Assembly: GCF_014203125.1 (NCBI RefSeq)
Contig: NZ_JACHIH010000002.1
Location: forward strand, 62,001-126,000
Length of the DNA stretch: 64,000 nucleotides
Direction: 5' to 3'
Source: Rhodopseudomonas rhenobacensis
Lineage (GTDB): Bacteria > Pseudomonadota > Alphaproteobacteria > Rhizobiales > Xanthobacteraceae
Below are positions 54,305 to 63,422 of the stretch, one piece after another. Position numbers and translations under genes: made by a program. Numbering within the stretch: the first letter of the stretch is position 1; every line of letters starts with the position of its first letter. The notes under the pieces were generated by a model. That model was not told the origin of the DNA. It was given only the letters and a program-made list of their open reading frames with translations, and did no database searches.

Positions 54305-56362
54305 GTGCCCCACCCCTATCTCGACGGCCTCAATCCCGAGCAACGGCTCGCCGTCGAGCACGGCATTGGCACCACGGCCGCTGCGCCGGCGCTGCTGGTG
54401 ATCGCCGGCGCCGGCTCCGGCAAGACCAACACGCTGGCGCACCGCGTGGCGCATCTTCTGGTCGACGGCGCCGATCCACGACGGCTGCTCTTGATGACGT
54501 TTTCGCGCCGCGCCGCGTCCGAGATGGGCCTCCGGGTCGAGCGCATCGTCCGCAAGGCGATGGGCGCGCAGGCCGGGGTGATCAGCGACGCGCTGACCTG
54601 GGCCGGCACCTTCCACGGCATCGGCGCGCGGCTGCTGCGCGAACACGCCGATCAACTCGGGCTCGATCCCGCCTTCACCATCCACGACCGCGAGGATTCC
54701 GCCGACCTGATCAATCTGGTGCGGCATGAGCTGGGATTGTCCAAGACCGAGAGCCGGTTTCCCACCAAGGGCACCTGCCTGTCGATCTATTCCCGCTGTG
54801 TCAACGCCGAGACGGCGCTGGAGCAGGTGTTGGGCGGCTCATTCCCTTGGTGCGCCGGCTGGGCTGCCGAGCTGAAGCAATTGTTCGCGGCTTACGTCGA
54901 GGCCAAGCAGCAGCATTGCGTGCTCGATTACGACGACCTGTTGCTGTACTGGGCGCAGGCGATGGCCGACCCGGGCTTTGCCGCCGACGTCGCGAGCCGC
55001 TTCGACCACGTGCTGGTCGACGAATATCAAGATACTAATCGGCTGCAATCCTCGATCCTGCTGGCGCTGAAGCCAAGCGGCACCGGCCTCACCGTGGTCG
55101 GCGACGACGCGCAGTCGATCTATTCGTTTCGTGCAGCCTCGGTGCGCAACATCCTGGATTTTCCAGGCCAATTCAGCCCGCGCGCCACCGTGGTGACGCT
55201 CGACCGCAACTATCGCTCGACGCAAGCCATCCTGTCCGCCGCCAACGGCGTGATCGATCTGGCCAAAGAGCGCTTCACCAAGAACCTGTGGACCGACCGC
55301 GCCACCGGCTCAGCCCCGCACCTTGTCGGTGTGCGCGACGAGACCGATCAGGCGCGCTACATCGTCGAGCGCGTGCTCGACAACCGCGAGGCCGGTTCGC
55401 TGTTGAAGCAGCAGGCGGTGCTGTTCCGCACCTCGTCGCATTCCGGTCCGCTGGAGATCGAGCTGACCCGGCGCAACATCCCGTTCGTCAAATTCGGCGG
55501 GCTGAAATTCCTCGACGCCGCGCATATCAAGGACCTGCTGGCACTGCTGCGCTTCGTGCAGAACCCGCGCGACCGCGTCGCCGGCTTCCGGCTGATGCAG
55601 ATCATCGAAGGCGTCGGCCCGGCCTCGGCGCAGCGCGTGCTCGACCATATCGCCGCCGCCGCCGATCCGATCGCCGCACTCGCCGAAGCGCCTGCCCCGC
55701 CGCGCGCTGCCGCCGACTGGCGCGATCTGGTCACCGCGTTGCAGGATCTGCATCGCAGCGCCGGCTGGCCGGCGGAACTGGAGCGCGCGCGGCTATGGTA
55801 CGAGCCGCATCTCGACCGCATCCATGAAGATGCGGTCACCCGCCGCGCCGATCTGATCCAGCTCGAACAGATCGCCGGCGGCTATCCGTCGCGCGAACGC
55901 TTCCTCACCGAACTGACGCTCGATCCGCCGGACGCGACCTCCGACCAGGCCGGCGTGCCGACGCTCGACGAGGACTATCTGATCCTGTCGACGATCCATT
56001 CCGCCAAGGGCCAGGAATGGAAGTCGGTGTACGTGCTCAACGTCGTCGACGGCTGCATGCCGTCCGATCTCGGCACCGGCACCTCCGCCGAACTCGAAGA
56101 AGAGCGCCGGCTGCTCTACGTGGCGATGACGCGCGCCAAGGACGATCTGCATCTGGTGGTGCCGCAGCGCTTCTTCACCCACGGCCAGAACGCGCAGGGC
56201 GACCGCCACGTCTATGCGTCGCGCAGCCGCTTCATCCCGGATCGGCTGCTCGGGCTGTTCGAGCGTGTCAGCTGGCCGCGCGTGTCGGCAGCGGCCGCCG
56301 CCGCGCAACGCCAGGGCCCGCGGCTCGACATCGGCGCACGGATGCGCGGGATGTGGCGCTGA
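54305..56362 (+). CDS. UvrD/Rep-family ATP-dependent DNA helicase
   Basis: A 685-residue superfamily 1A 3'-5' DNA helicase. Motifs in order are I (VIAGAGSGKTNTLAHR, near 35), Ia (LLMTFSRRAASEM), II (DHVLVDEYQDTNRLQ), III (TVVGDDAQSIYSFRAA), IV (LDRNYRSTQAIL), V (LSTIHSAKGQEWKSVYV) and VI (RRLLYVAMTRAKDDLHL). It uses GTG 54305 with AAAAGGA just upstream; the frame is open upstream but without family sequence. It is shorter than UvrD, lacking a C-terminal Tudor-type extension. It is encoded alone, after lysR. Confidence 0.94.
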   Translation: MPHPYLDGLNPEQRLAVEHGIGTTAAAPALLVIAGAGSGKTNTLAHRVAHLLVDGADPRRLLLMTFSRRAASEMGLRVERIVRKAMGAQAGVISDALTWAGTFHGIGARLLREHADQLGLDPAFTIHDREDSADLINLVRHELGLSKTESRFPTKGTCLSIYSRCVNAETALEQVLGGSFPWCAGWAAELKQLFAAYVEAKQQHCVLDYDDLLLYWAQAMADPGFAADVASRFDHVLVDEYQDTNRLQSSILLALKPSGTGLTVVGDDAQSIYSFRAASVRNILDFPGQFSPRATVVTLDRNYRSTQAILSAANGVIDLAKERFTKNLWTDRATGSAPHLVGVRDETDQARYIVERVLDNREAGSLLKQQAVLFRTSSHSGPLEIELTRRNIPFVKFGGLKFLDAAHIKDLLALLRFVQNPRDRVAGFRLMQIIEGVGPASAQRVLDHIAAAADPIAALAEAPAPPRAAADWRDLVTALQDLHRSAGWPAELERARLWYEPHLDRIHEDAVTRRADLIQLEQIAGGYPSRERFLTELTLDPPDATSDQAGVPTLDEDYLILSTIHSAKGQEWKSVYVLNVVDGCMPSDLGTGTSAELEEERRLLYVAMTRAKDDLHLVVPQRFFTHGQNAQGDRHVYASRSRFIPDRLLGLFERVSWPRVSAAAAAAQRQGPRLDIGARMRGMWR

Positions 56363-56692
56363 TTATCGCGCCGCCGCCGTCAAGGCGGCGATCTCCTCGT
56401 CGATCGCATTGTCGACGATCACCGGGCTCTCGAACCAACTGAACACCGGCTCGGCGCCGTAGAGCTGCGTCACCCGCGCGATCCACTCGGAGTCATAGAC
56501 CTTCTCCGCTGCGGCGCGGGAGTCCCAAAGATACACTCCGCCGGCGGTGCAGCCGTCTTCGGAGCGGATGTAGTATTTGCGGATCAGGCCCGGCAGCTTG
56601 CGATATCTCGGCGCGCTGGTTTTGAAACGGCGCGTCGCCTGCTCGAGCGTGATCGGCGCCGGCAAATGAAACTGCACCACGGTCGTGATCAT
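56363..56692 (-). CDS. YdhR-like putative monooxygenase
   Basis: A 109-residue ferredoxin-like barrel protein (ATG 56692, MITTVVQFHLPAPITL). It matches the YdhR/mono-oxygenase family: FHLPAPITLEQATRRFKTSAPRY, the PGLIRKYYIRSEDGCTAGGVYLW block and SRAAAEKVYDSEWIARVTQLYG. The family's activity is not established. Its last base abuts the helicase stop (56362/56363), convergent and without a spacer. The next 200 bp lead to the nitrile hydratase operon. Confidence 0.9.
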   Translation of the reverse strand: MITTVVQFHLPAPITLEQATRRFKTSAPRYRKLPGLIRKYYIRSEDGCTAGGVYLWDSRAAAEKVYDSEWIARVTQLYGAEPVFSWFESPVIVDNAIDEEIAALTAAAR

Positions 56693-56896
56693 CCTGGTCT
56701 CCCTGCGCTCGACTCGGCGCGCCCGTCCCGCCGCCGACAACGGCGGTCGCCGACGCCGGCATCAGCAACGTAGTGCGACGTCGCCTTGGCGCAAGCACGC
56801 CGCCAAAGTTTCAAATCGCCGCGCTGCAACATAACGCCCTGCTGCTGAATCGATGCGCCTCGACAGCGCGGCGATTTCCCGCCTATCCTGCGTCGC

Positions 56897-57523
56897 ATGA
56901 GCAACAGCGAGCACGCCCATTCCCACGATCACTCCGAACTGTCCGCGACCGAGTTGCGGGTCAGGGCGCTGGAGACCATTCTGGTCGAGAAGGGCTATGT
57001 CGATCCCAAGGCGCTCGATCTGCTGATCGAAACCTACGAAACCAAGGTCGGCCCGCGCAACGGCGCCCGGGTCGTCGCCCGGGCCTGGAGCGATCCGGCG
57101 TATCACGCCCGGCTGATGGAGAACGCCACCGCGGCGGTCGCAGAACTCGGCTATCAAGGCCGCCAAGGCGAGCATCTCGTCGCGGTCGAGAACACGGCCA
57201 CACTGCACAACATGGTCGTCTGCACGCTGTGCTCCTGCTACCCGTGGCCGGTCTTAGGCCTGCCGCCGGTATGGTACAAGTCAGCGCCCTATCGCTCGCG
57301 CGCCGTGAAGGAACCCCGCGCGGTGCTGCGCGAATTCGGCGTCACGCTGCCGGCGCACAGCGAAGTCCGGGTATGGGATTCCACCGCGGAGATCCGCTAC
57401 CTGGTGCTGCCGCTTCGGCCCGCCGGCACCGAGGGCTGGAGCGAGGAGCGATTGGCCGAGTTGGTCACCCGCGATAGCATGATCGGCACCGGCCTGGCGA
57501 AAGCCCCGGCGGAGCTCTTGTGA
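56897..57523 (+). CDS. nthA: Nitrile hydratase subunit alpha, cobalt type
   Basis: The alpha subunit of nitrile hydratase, which hydrates nitriles to amides. The 208-residue protein has a histidine-rich N-terminus (EHAHSHDHS) and the metal-claw motif [10 protein letters not shown] at about 108-117. Thr in CTLCSC is the cobalt-type signature (iron-type enzymes have Ser); Cys 112 and 114 would be oxidised post-translationally. The stop overlaps the nthB ATG by one base. The usual amidase gene is absent here. Confidence 0.96.
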   Translation: MSNSEHAHSHDHSELSATELRVRALETILVEKGYVDPKALDLLIETYETKVGPRNGARVVARAWSDPAYHARLMENATAAVAELGYQGRQGEHLVAVENTATLHNMVVCTLCSCYPWPVLGLPPVWYKSAPYRSRAVKEPRAVLREFGVTLPAHSEVRVWDSTAEIRYLVLPLRPAGTEGWSEERLAELVTRDSMIGTGLAKAPAELL

Positions 57524-58179
57524 TGGACGGCGCGCACGACATGGGCGGCGTCGCGGGCTTCGGCCCGATCGGGATGGAGCCGAACGAGCCGGTGTTTCAT
57601 AGCGAATGGGAGCGCCGCGCCTTCGCGCTGACGCTGGCGATGGCGCGGCCCGGCGGCTGGACCATCGACATGGCGCGCTTCGCCCGTGAGAACCGGCCGC
57701 CGCAAGATTATCTCAGCAAGAGTTACTACGAGATCTGGCTCGCCGGGCTCGAGCAACTGATGGCCGAGCGCGGCCTGGTCAGTGCCGACGAGATCGCAGC
57801 CGGTCGGCCGCTGCAGCCGGCGAAGCCCGTGCCGGTGCTGCGGGCCGATGACGTCGCGGCGATGCTGCAACGCGGCGCACCGACCTTGCGGGAGGCCAAG
57901 CGCCCTGCCCGGTTTGCGATCGGCGCCCGGGTGCGGGCCAAGGCCGTCGAGACGGCGGGTCATACCCGGCTGCCGCGCTACGTCCGCGGCCATCTCGGCG
58001 TGATCTGGTGCGTGCACGGCCGCCACGTCTTCGCCGACGCCAATGCGCGCGGCGTCGAAGACCCGCAATGGCTCTACACCGTCAGCTTCGACGGCTCGGA
58101 ATTGTGGGGCGCCGCCGCCGAGCCGGACACCAAAATTTCCGTCGAGGCCTGGGAATCCTATCTGGAGCCGGCGGCATGA
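57523..58179 (+). CDS. nthB: Nitrile hydratase subunit beta
   Basis: The 218-residue beta subunit that pairs with NthA. It begins [19 protein letters not shown], the standard nitrile hydratase beta start; ATG 57523 is preferred to GTG 57520. The N-terminal helical domain (SEWERRAFALTLAMARPGGW, KSYYEIWLAGLEQLM) and the C-terminal SH3-like barrel (FAIGARVRAKAVETAGHTRLP and GHLGVIWCVHGRHVFADANA) are complete. Its stop overlaps the accessory gene by 4 bases. Confidence 0.96.
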   Translation: MDGAHDMGGVAGFGPIGMEPNEPVFHSEWERRAFALTLAMARPGGWTIDMARFARENRPPQDYLSKSYYEIWLAGLEQLMAERGLVSADEIAAGRPLQPAKPVPVLRADDVAAMLQRGAPTLREAKRPARFAIGARVRAKAVETAGHTRLPRYVRGHLGVIWCVHGRHVFADANARGVEDPQWLYTVSFDGSELWGAAAEPDTKISVEAWESYLEPAA

Positions 58180-58559
58180 CGCGCGCTCAGGCAGAGGTCG
58201 GCGCCGCCGTCGATGTGCCCGGTCTGCCGCGCGACGACGACGGCCCGGTGTTTGCCGAGCCGTGGCAGGCGCAGGCCTTTGCGATGGCGCTGGCGCTGCA
58301 TCAGCGCGGGCTGTTCACCTGGGGCGAATGGACTGCGACGCTGGCCGACGAGATCAAGCGCGCGCAGGCCGCCGGCGATTCCGACAACGGTGACAGTTAC
58401 TATCAGCATTGGCTGGCGACGTTGGAGCGCCTCGTCGCCGAGAAAGGCGTTGCCAGCGCCGACACCCTGCATCGCACCCGCGACGCCTGGGACCGCGCCG
58501 CCGACCGCACCCCGCACGGCGCGCCGATCGTGCTGCAGCCGGAGGATTTTGCAGGCTGA
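58176..58559 (+). CDS. Nitrile hydratase accessory protein (p14K/NthE-type)
   Basis: A 127-residue protein homologous to the N-terminal domain of the beta subunit: FAEPWQAQAFAMALALHQRG and SYYQHWLATLERLVAEKG parallel FHSEWERRAFALTLAMARPG and SYYEIWLAGLEQLMAERG of NthB. Such proteins act as the cobalt-loading activator or self-subunit-swapping chaperone of cobalt nitrile hydratases. It is translationally coupled to nthB through ATGA. It completes a compact alpha-beta-activator operon. Confidence 0.92.
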   Translation: MTRAQAEVGAAVDVPGLPRDDDGPVFAEPWQAQAFAMALALHQRGLFTWGEWTATLADEIKRAQAAGDSDNGDSYYQHWLATLERLVAEKGVASADTLHRTRDAWDRAADRTPHGAPIVLQPEDFAG

Positions 58560-58592
58560 TCGCGCGAGAAGTTCGACGCCTGGCGAGACGCC

Positions 58593-58730
58593 GTGTCCCG
58601 GGCAAGGTGCAGCGCTCTTGGCGCTGCGCCGCTGACCCGGGAACCGTTCCAAGCGCTGCGATCCGTAACCGCCCGGCTCTGCAGCGCACCACGCCGCTAG
58701 GGCGGCGCGGTGCGCTGCGTCCGGGGCACG
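58593..58730 (+). repeat. Composite palindromic repeat, GTGTCCCGG type (copy 3)
   Basis: About 138 bp, with ends GTGTCCCGGG and CCGGGGCAC and the same linker (CCGTTCCAAGCGCTGC, ATCCGTAACCG) as the copies at 23779 and 29971. It fills most of the spacer between the nitrile hydratase operon and the convergent queC gene. Confidence 0.8.
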
Positions 58731-58778
58731 CTTTCTGCAGCAGAATTGTTTGCCCTGGCCGCATGTCCTTGCTCAGGC

Positions 58779-59498
58779 CTAGCTCGCCTTGCCCGCCTCA
58801 TATTCCCGCCAGCCCTTGGCGCGGAGCTGGCAGGCCGGGCATTCGCCGCAGCCATAGCCCCAATCGTGCCGCGCGCCGCGTTCGCCGAGATAGCAGGTGT
58901 GGGAGTCTTCGCGGATCAGGTCGACCAGGGCGTCGCCGCCGAGTTCATGCGCCAGCGCCCAGGTCGCGGCCTTGTCGCGCCACATCAGCGGGGTGTGCAG
59001 TTCGAAATCGGTCGCCATGCCGAGATTGAGCGCGGTGGTAAGCGCCTTCAGCGTGGCATCGCGGCAATCCGGATAGCCGGAGTAATCGGTCTCGCACATC
59101 CCGCCGACCAGGGCGCCGATACCGCGGCGATACGCCAAGGCGGCAGCGAAGGTCAGGAACAGCAGATTGCGCCCGGGCACGAAGGTGTTGGGCAATCCGT
59201 CGGCGCCCATCGCGATGGCGACGTCGCGGGTCAGCGCGGTGTCGGAGATCGTCGCCAGCGTCGGGATCGACAGCGTGTGGCTGTCGCCGAGTTTTTTCGC
59301 CCAGTCCGGATGAATCTGTTTCAGGCCATCGATCAGCCGGTCGCGGCAGTCGAGTTCGACGGCGTGGCGCTGGCCGTAGTCGAAACCCAGCGTCTCGACC
59401 CGGGCAAAGCGCGACAGCGCCCAGGCCAAACAGGTGGCGGAATCCTGGCCGCCGGAGAACAGCACCAGGGCGGCGTCGTGTGGCAAAATCTGGCTCAT
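58779..59498 (-). CDS. queC: 7-cyano-7-deazaguanine synthase
   Basis: QueC makes preQ0, the queuosine precursor. The 239-residue protein has the ATP-pyrophosphatase motif [14 protein letters not shown] near 11, [13 protein letters not shown] near 39, the [11 protein letters not shown] block near 107 and a C-terminal zinc site ([22 protein letters not shown]). It is encoded alone, 123 bases from and divergent to mazG. No preQ1 riboswitch was recognised. Confidence 0.96.
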   Translation of the reverse strand: MSQILPHDAALVLFSGGQDSATCLAWALSRFARVETLGFDYGQRHAVELDCRDRLIDGLKQIHPDWAKKLGDSHTLSIPTLATISDTALTRDVAIAMGADGLPNTFVPGRNLLFLTFAAALAYRRGIGALVGGMCETDYSGYPDCRDATLKALTTALNLGMATDFELHTPLMWRDKAATWALAHELGGDALVDLIREDSHTCYLGERGARHDWGYGCGECPACQLRAKGWREYEAGKAS

Positions 59499-59621
59499 CG
59501 GCTGCCCTTAGCATCGCCGGCCGGCCGCGCCAAACCCGGCGGGCGCGAACGCCGATTTTCGCTGGGCTGGGGACGACGCCTGCGGCATAGAGAGCGCGTC
59601 CGTCGTAAGCCTCGGTGTGCC

Positions 59622-60446
59622 ATGACTCCGTCCCGCGATATCGCCCGTCTTCTCGAAATCATGGCGGCGCTGCGCACGCCGGGTTCCGGCTGCCCGTGGG
59701 ACCTCGAACAGGACTTCGCCAGCATCGCGCCCTACACCATCGAGGAAGCCTATGAGGTCGCCGAAGCGATCGCGCGACACGACCTCGACGATCTGCGCGA
59801 CGAACTCGGCGACCTGTTGCTGCAGGTCGTGTTCCACGCCCGCGTGGCGCAGGAACAAGGCGTGTTCTCGTTCGGCGACGTGGTCGAGGCGATCACCCGC
59901 AAGATGATCCGCCGCCATCCGCATGTGTTTGCAGACAGCGCCGGTCGCTTGACGCCGTCGGACGTCGAAGGCGCCTGGGACCGCATCAAGGCCGAGGAGA
60001 AAGCCGAGCGCGCGGCGCGACGGCCTGAGCAGCCCGCGCAGACGCCGTCGCTGCTGTCGGACGTCAAGCCCGGCCAGCCGGCGCTGACCCGGGCGATGGA
60101 GCTGCAGCGCAAGGCCTCGACCGTGGGATTCGACTGGAATGACCCGCGTGCGGTGCTGGCGAAAATCCGCGAGGAAGCCGACGAGATCGAAGCCGCGCTC
60201 GATGCCGGCAACAGCGCCGAGATCGCCGCCGAGACCGGCGACCTGATGTTCGCGCTGGTCAACCTTGCGCGCCATGTCGGCGCCGATCCGGAGAGCGCGT
60301 TGCGCGGCACCAACGCCAAATTCGAACGGCGTTTCCACTTCATCGAACAGGCGCTGGCGGCGCAGGGCCGCGGTTGCGCCGACGCCTCGCTGGCCGAAAT
60401 GGACGCGCTGTGGAACGCCGCCAAGGCCGCCGAGTCGCAGGGTTGA
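59622..60446 (+). CDS. mazG: Nucleoside triphosphate pyrophosphohydrolase MazG
   Basis: MazG hydrolyses (d)NTPs to monophosphates and limits (p)ppGpp-related stress in E. coli. ATG 59622 gives 274 residues with two tandem MazG domains: the first has GCPWDLEQDFASIAPYTIEEAYE and ELGDLLLQVVFHA, the second KIREEADEIEAAL and EIAAETGDLMFALVNLARH. Both carry the ExxE...ExxD magnesium-binding pattern. It stands alone between queC and the CNNM transporter gene. Confidence 0.94.
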   Translation: MTPSRDIARLLEIMAALRTPGSGCPWDLEQDFASIAPYTIEEAYEVAEAIARHDLDDLRDELGDLLLQVVFHARVAQEQGVFSFGDVVEAITRKMIRRHPHVFADSAGRLTPSDVEGAWDRIKAEEKAERAARRPEQPAQTPSLLSDVKPGQPALTRAMELQRKASTVGFDWNDPRAVLAKIREEADEIEAALDAGNSAEIAAETGDLMFALVNLARHVGADPESALRGTNAKFERRFHFIEQALAAQGRGCADASLAEMDALWNAAKAAESQG

Positions 60447-60621
60447 ACCGCGCCCGATTGGCAGGCACTTCTGATGTAATGGATCAAATTTTCAGTTTAA
60501 GCGATTGCCATAGCGATTTATTCGGCTCTCCGCCGACTCTTTCTCGCGGTCCGGCTGGGGAAATTCCGCCGCAGCGCTTATGTTGGGGATCCCACCCACG
60601 ACCGGATCGGCCCCCGTCCCC

Positions 60622-61923
60622 ATGCTCGCTGCTGAACTTGCAATCGTCGTCGTCCTGATCGTCGTCAATGGCCTGCTATCGATGTCCGAACTGGCGATCG
60701 TCTCGTCGCGGCCGGCGCGACTGGCCCTGCTGGCGCAGAAGAAGATCAAGGGCGCCGACACCGCGCTGAGGCTGGCGTCCGATCCCGGCAAATTCCTCTC
60801 CACCGTGCAGATCGGCATCACGCTGGTCGGCGTGCTGTCCGGTGCGTTTTCCGGTGCCACGCTGGGGCAGCGGCTGAGCGCCTGGCTGCTCGAGGCCGGC
60901 GTCGGCCCTGGCGCGGCGGAAATTCTCGGCTTCGGCCTTGTGGTCACGCTGATCACCTACGCCACCCTGATCGTCGGCGAGTTGGTGCCGAAGCAAGTGG
61001 CGCTGCGCGACCCCGAGGCGGTGGCGGTCAGGGTGGCACCGGCGATGGCGGTGCTGGCCACGGTGTCGCTGCCGCTGGTGTTCGTGCTGGATCTGTCCGG
61101 CAAGGCGATCCTGGCGCTGCTCGGACAGAGCGGCGCCACCGAGGACAAGGTCTCCGAGGACGAGATCCACAGCTTGGTGCTGGAAGCCGAGACCGCCGGT
61201 GTGCTGGAGCCCGGCGAAAAGGAAATGATCGCCGGCGTGATGCGGCTCGGCGACCGGCCGGTCGGCGCGGTGATGACGCCGCGGCCGGAGGTCGACGTCA
61301 TCGATCTCAACGACGATCCCGACACCATCCGCGAGATTTTTGCCGCCAGCCCGCATTCGCGGCTGCCGGTGTCGGACGGCGACCGCGACAACCCGATCGG
61401 CATCATCCAGGCCAAGGACGTGCTGGTGGTCTATATGCGCGGCGAGAAGCCCGACGTCCGCGCGTTGGTGCGCGACGCGCCGGTGATCCCCTCCACCGCC
61501 GACGCCCGCGACGTGCTGGCGGTGCTGCGGCATTCCGCGGTGCATATGGGGCTGGTGTACGACGAATACGGCGCCTTCGAAGGCGTGGTCACCACCGCGG
61601 ACATTCTGGAATCCATCGTCGGCTCGTTCAGTTCGGAGACCGGCCCGGCCGAGCCCGCTTACGTGTACCGCACCGACGGCTCGTTGCTGGTGTCCGGCTG
61701 GATGCCGGTCGACGAGTTCGGCGATCTGTTGGCGATCCCGATCCCCGAGCATCGCGACTATCACACCGTGGCCGGCCTGGTGCTGCAGCATTTCGGCGCG
61801 CTGCCGCAGGTCGGCGATCATTTCGAGGATCACGGCTGGCGCTTCGAGATCGTCGACCTCGACGGCCGCCGCATCGACAAGATTCTCGCCAGCAAGCTCA
61901 GCGAAGCCGAGCCGGCGCCGTGA
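60622..61923 (+). CDS. CNNM/CorC-type transporter (hemolysin family, DUF21-CBS)
   Basis: A 433-residue membrane protein of the CNNM/CorB family (magnesium or cobalt efflux). The DUF21 domain (four membrane segments, residues about 1-165) contains NGLLSMSELAIVSSR, PGKFLSTVQIGITLVGVLSG and LIVGELVPKQVALRDPE. A CBS pair follows (RPVGAVMTPRPEVDVIDLND, YDEYGAFEGVVTTADILE). The CorC_HlyC C-terminal domain ends at about 430. ATG 60622 begins with the hydrophobic segment as in relatives; ATG 60580 would add 14 residues. Confidence 0.9.
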   Translation: MLAAELAIVVVLIVVNGLLSMSELAIVSSRPARLALLAQKKIKGADTALRLASDPGKFLSTVQIGITLVGVLSGAFSGATLGQRLSAWLLEAGVGPGAAEILGFGLVVTLITYATLIVGELVPKQVALRDPEAVAVRVAPAMAVLATVSLPLVFVLDLSGKAILALLGQSGATEDKVSEDEIHSLVLEAETAGVLEPGEKEMIAGVMRLGDRPVGAVMTPRPEVDVIDLNDDPDTIREIFAASPHSRLPVSDGDRDNPIGIIQAKDVLVVYMRGEKPDVRALVRDAPVIPSTADARDVLAVLRHSAVHMGLVYDEYGAFEGVVTTADILESIVGSFSSETGPAEPAYVYRTDGSLLVSGWMPVDEFGDLLAIPIPEHRDYHTVAGLVLQHFGALPQVGDHFEDHGWRFEIVDLDGRRIDKILASKLSEAEPAP

Positions 61924-61985
61924 TGCCGCCCCCGGCTCGACCTGCCGGCCTGCTCGCCCGTTGCAACAAGGCGATGTTCGGCACG

Positions 61986-62879
61986 CTAGTCCTTTGAGCT
62001 CCACGTCGGAAATGTTTCGGGTTCGCGGTCGTCAGCAAGCGTCGCCAGATAACGCGGCTTCCACACGTCCCTGATGAAGCTTTCCATCGAGGTCGGCAGC
62101 GGACTGCGATGGCCATGGAACCGGACCCGCCCATCGTTCAGGGCGTCGAAGGTCTGGCTGTCATCGAGCCATTGCTCGGGCGTGCCGAACCGCTTGAGAA
62201 ATTCGGCTTCGATATCCTGCCGCTTGCGGTCGACGAAGCGATACGCCACCGGCCGGCCGATCTCCCGGCTGATGATCGCGGCGAGTTCGGGCATCGTGAG
62301 ATCTTCCGAACCGACCTCCCGGATCACGCGGTGTTCGCCCGTCGGGTTGGTCAATTCCTTCGCCGCCAGATTGGCGATGTCGTCGGTCGCCACCCAGGGC
62401 GTCTTCCGATCAGGATCGAGTGACCAGCCGAGTGCGCCATGCCTTGCGACGGCCGCCGCCCAGGCCAGCGTGTTCTCGATGAACCAGGAGGCACGCAGAT
62501 GCACCAGATCGACATCACTGAGCTGGTTGAGCGCTTGGTCCAGCTGGTGGAAGCCCGCAAAATGGCCGGTGTCGCCCTTCACCTCGGATCCGATCGACGT
62601 CAAATTGACAGCCAGCCTGACCGGAGAATTGCGAAGCGCGTCGACAAAGCGCCGGGCGACTGCAGGGTAGTGCCCGTGGATGTTGTTCCAATCGGTCTTC
62701 ACCATCAGGAACGCCGCATCGGCATCCCGAAAGAATGAGCCGAGGTCGCCGGCCCCGGTGTCGAAGCTTCCCAAACACGGCTCGGCGCCGAGCTTGACCA
62801 GCGCGTCGAGCGCCGCACCGCCGCGTGACAGCGCCTTCACCTGATGCCCGGCGTTCAGCAGATTGCGGGTGAGCTTGGC
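61986..62879 (-). pseudogene. NmrA-like/NAD(P)-binding oxidoreductase, 5'-truncated
   Basis: An NmrA/YtfG-like protein in which about 298 codons remain. The Rossmann part reads on from AKLTRNLLNAGHQVKALSRGG, but the preceding strand and the GxxGxxG nucleotide-binding loop are missing. In-frame translation upstream ends in TAG within about six codons after meeting an unrelated AraC gene. The rest is well conserved (VNLTSIGSEVKGD, VHLRASWFIENTLAW, TPWVATDDIANLAAKEL), so the loss looks recent. A GTG at 62840 could permit a truncated product without the dinucleotide site. The junction lies at about 62879-62886. Confidence 0.8.
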
Positions 62880-63175
62880 GCGCGATCGCCGCTACCCTGA
62901 CCGCAGAGCCGAGCGACCGCCGCACCCTCGCCGAATGGGCCGCCCACGTCGCCATGAGCGAGCGATCCTTGAAGCGGCTGATGGTTCAGGAAACCGGACT
63001 GAGCTTCGGCCGCTGGCGGCGGCAACTGCATCTCGTCATCGCGCTGCGCGAACTCGCCAGCGGCGCGACGGTGCAGCGGGTGTCGAGCGATCTCGGCTAC
63101 GAGTCGGCCACGGCCTTCATCGTGATGTTCAAGAAGGCGCTCGGCACCACACCAGCGCGTTACTTCGCCAGCTGA
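62879..63175 (+). pseudogene. AraC-family regulator, N-terminus missing
   Basis: The C-terminal AraC/XylS DNA-binding domain (about 98 codons) is intact: RTLAEWAAHVAMSERSLKRLMVQE, LSFGRWRRQLHLVIALRELASG, then VSSDLGYESATAFIVMFKKALG and TPARYFAS. The N-terminal sensor (cupin-type) domain is absent, and an in-frame TGA at 62870-62872 stands just before the preserved part. An ATG at 62954 could still start a small HTH protein. It meets the NmrA fragment head to head, consistent with a deletion of their shared 5' ends. Confidence 0.8.
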
Positions 63176-63422
63176 CCGGTCGCGCTGGGCGAAGTGTGCG
63201 CCGCAGCGCCCGCCGGCGGCTGGTCGTTGGCAATGCCGTCCACAATAGGCGGATGAGCAAGGACTTTGCAGCACATCAAAAACAACCCCGTCTTCAATAC
63301 GGAGCTGTTCCACTTCGGCGATCGCGCAAATCGGCAATTCAGCGGGACGCTATACCCACAACTGATTGCCGGTGAGCGCGCGAGCGCCGCATTCCGAGCA
63401 GGATGGCTGCCTTCTAGAACGG

